A stretch of 6,210 bases of DNA, from contig RGUG01000083.1 in assembly GCA_010027915.1 (NCBI GenBank), forward strand, positions 1 through 6,210, read 5' to 3'. The translations under genes were made by a program, and so were the position numbers. The notes beneath the pieces are model-generated. The model worked only from the letters and a program-made list of their open reading frames with translations, had not been told where the DNA came from and ran no database searches. This DNA comes from a bacterium. Lineage in GTDB: Bacteria; Margulisbacteria; Marinamargulisbacteria; SXXA01. Shown here piece after piece: positions 6,017 through 6,210 of the stretch; position 1 is the stretch's first letter; every line of letters begins with the position of its first letter.

Positions 6017-6210
6017 CTACCACCCACGGGATGACCCGCCACCACCGGACATCCCTCCACCAAACCCACCGAATCCTCCCACACCAAATCCGACTTCGCC
6101 CACGCAGTCGTGTGGCGCGGCGTACCGAGCACCGTCACACAAACCGCGTTTTGGTGGGAGGCACCCGATGGTTCGCGCGTGCGCGCGGAATATCTCTGGG
6201 GGTCCTACTC
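6017..6210 (-). CDS. C-terminal end of a probable TPM-domain (YgcG-like) protein, partial; only the glycine-rich tail is convincing
   Basis: The frame is open from the window edge and ends at tandem stops TAG TGA (6019-6014), 34 bases before the lemA ATG. The last ~27 residues are a glycine/phenylalanine tail of the pattern GFGVGGFGGFGGGMSGGGG followed by SSRGW. This is the hallmark C-terminus of TPM-domain membrane proteins (GGGxSGGGxSxxW), the usual lemA partner. The TPM domain itself would lie outside the window. Upstream of about 6100 the same frame gives a Cys/Arg/Pro-rich stretch (IGCLPPKRGLCDGARYAAP) with neither the membrane helices nor the linker expected before such a tail. The base composition also changes there. 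The tail call is fairly sure; the rest may be foreign or chimeric sequence. Confidence 0.5.
   Translation of the reverse strand, partial: VGPPEIFRAHARTIGCLPPKRGLCDGARYAAPHDCVGEVGFGVGGFGGFGGGMSGGGGSSRGW
6101..6210. other. GC-rich right-edge segment of different character, possible chimeric end
   Basis: I count 72 G or C in these 110 bases (about 65%), clearly above the genes to the left. The segment includes a strictly alternating pyrimidine-purine run of 14 bases, CGCGCGTGCGCGCG (6174-6187), which can fold as a 5-bp CGCGC/GCGCG hairpin with a 4-base loop and is prone to Z-DNA. No recognisable protein appears in any - strand frame. It may be a misassembled contig end, an inserted foreign repeat, or an unusual linker of the TPM-like gene. 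Confidence 0.4.

Overview
The window reads as one compact, ordinary bacterial chromosome segment with roughly balanced base composition. The genes have clear Shine-Dalgarno sequences (AGGAGG, AAGGAG, GGAGGT) and tight overlaps. The ThiH, short Ppx and Ppk1 proteins recall Bacteroidetes/Chlorobi or proteobacterial relatives. However, the strong ribosome binding sites are not what is usual in Bacteroidetes, so I would call it only a probable Gram-negative bacterium of uncertain phylum.

Layout. On the + strand, the window opens inside a thiamine-biosynthesis gene, thiH (radical SAM 2-iminoacetate synthase). It is followed by a complete tRNA-Arg(UCG) gene with encoded CCA. Everything from 1216 to the right edge is on the - strand and looks like one operon, read right to left. 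In order it holds: the glycine-rich tail of a probable TPM-domain (YgcG-like) protein, lemA, ilvE (branched-chain aminotransferase), polyphosphate kinase ppk1 in two open reading frames, ppx (exopolyphosphatase/GppA family), and a small two-helix membrane protein. The + and - blocks converge, with only 10 bases between the tRNA and the last - strand gene. No intergenic stretch exceeds about 65 bases.

How the genes fit. ppk1 and ppx form the classic polyphosphate module: Ppk1 makes polyP from ATP and Ppx degrades it. They overlap by 8 bases, and ppx overlaps the small membrane-protein gene by ATGA, so all are probably translationally coupled. lemA next to a TPM-type gene is a common membrane-associated pair of unclear function. 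ilvE is a housekeeping passenger.

The most notable feature is ppk1. It is divided by an in-frame TAG inside the head domain. Compared with the family spacing as I remember it, the interruption adds about seven codons (TAG plus six). That looks more like a small insertion or gene fission than a point nonsense mutation. ilvE and both ppk1 pieces lie in one reading frame separated only by TAG codons. TAG also ends thiH and the TPM-like gene, which argues against a reassigned amber codon. The last ~110 bases at the right edge have a sharply different composition and protein signal and may be a chimeric or foreign end. I see no CRISPR array, insertion sequence or clearly new defence system.
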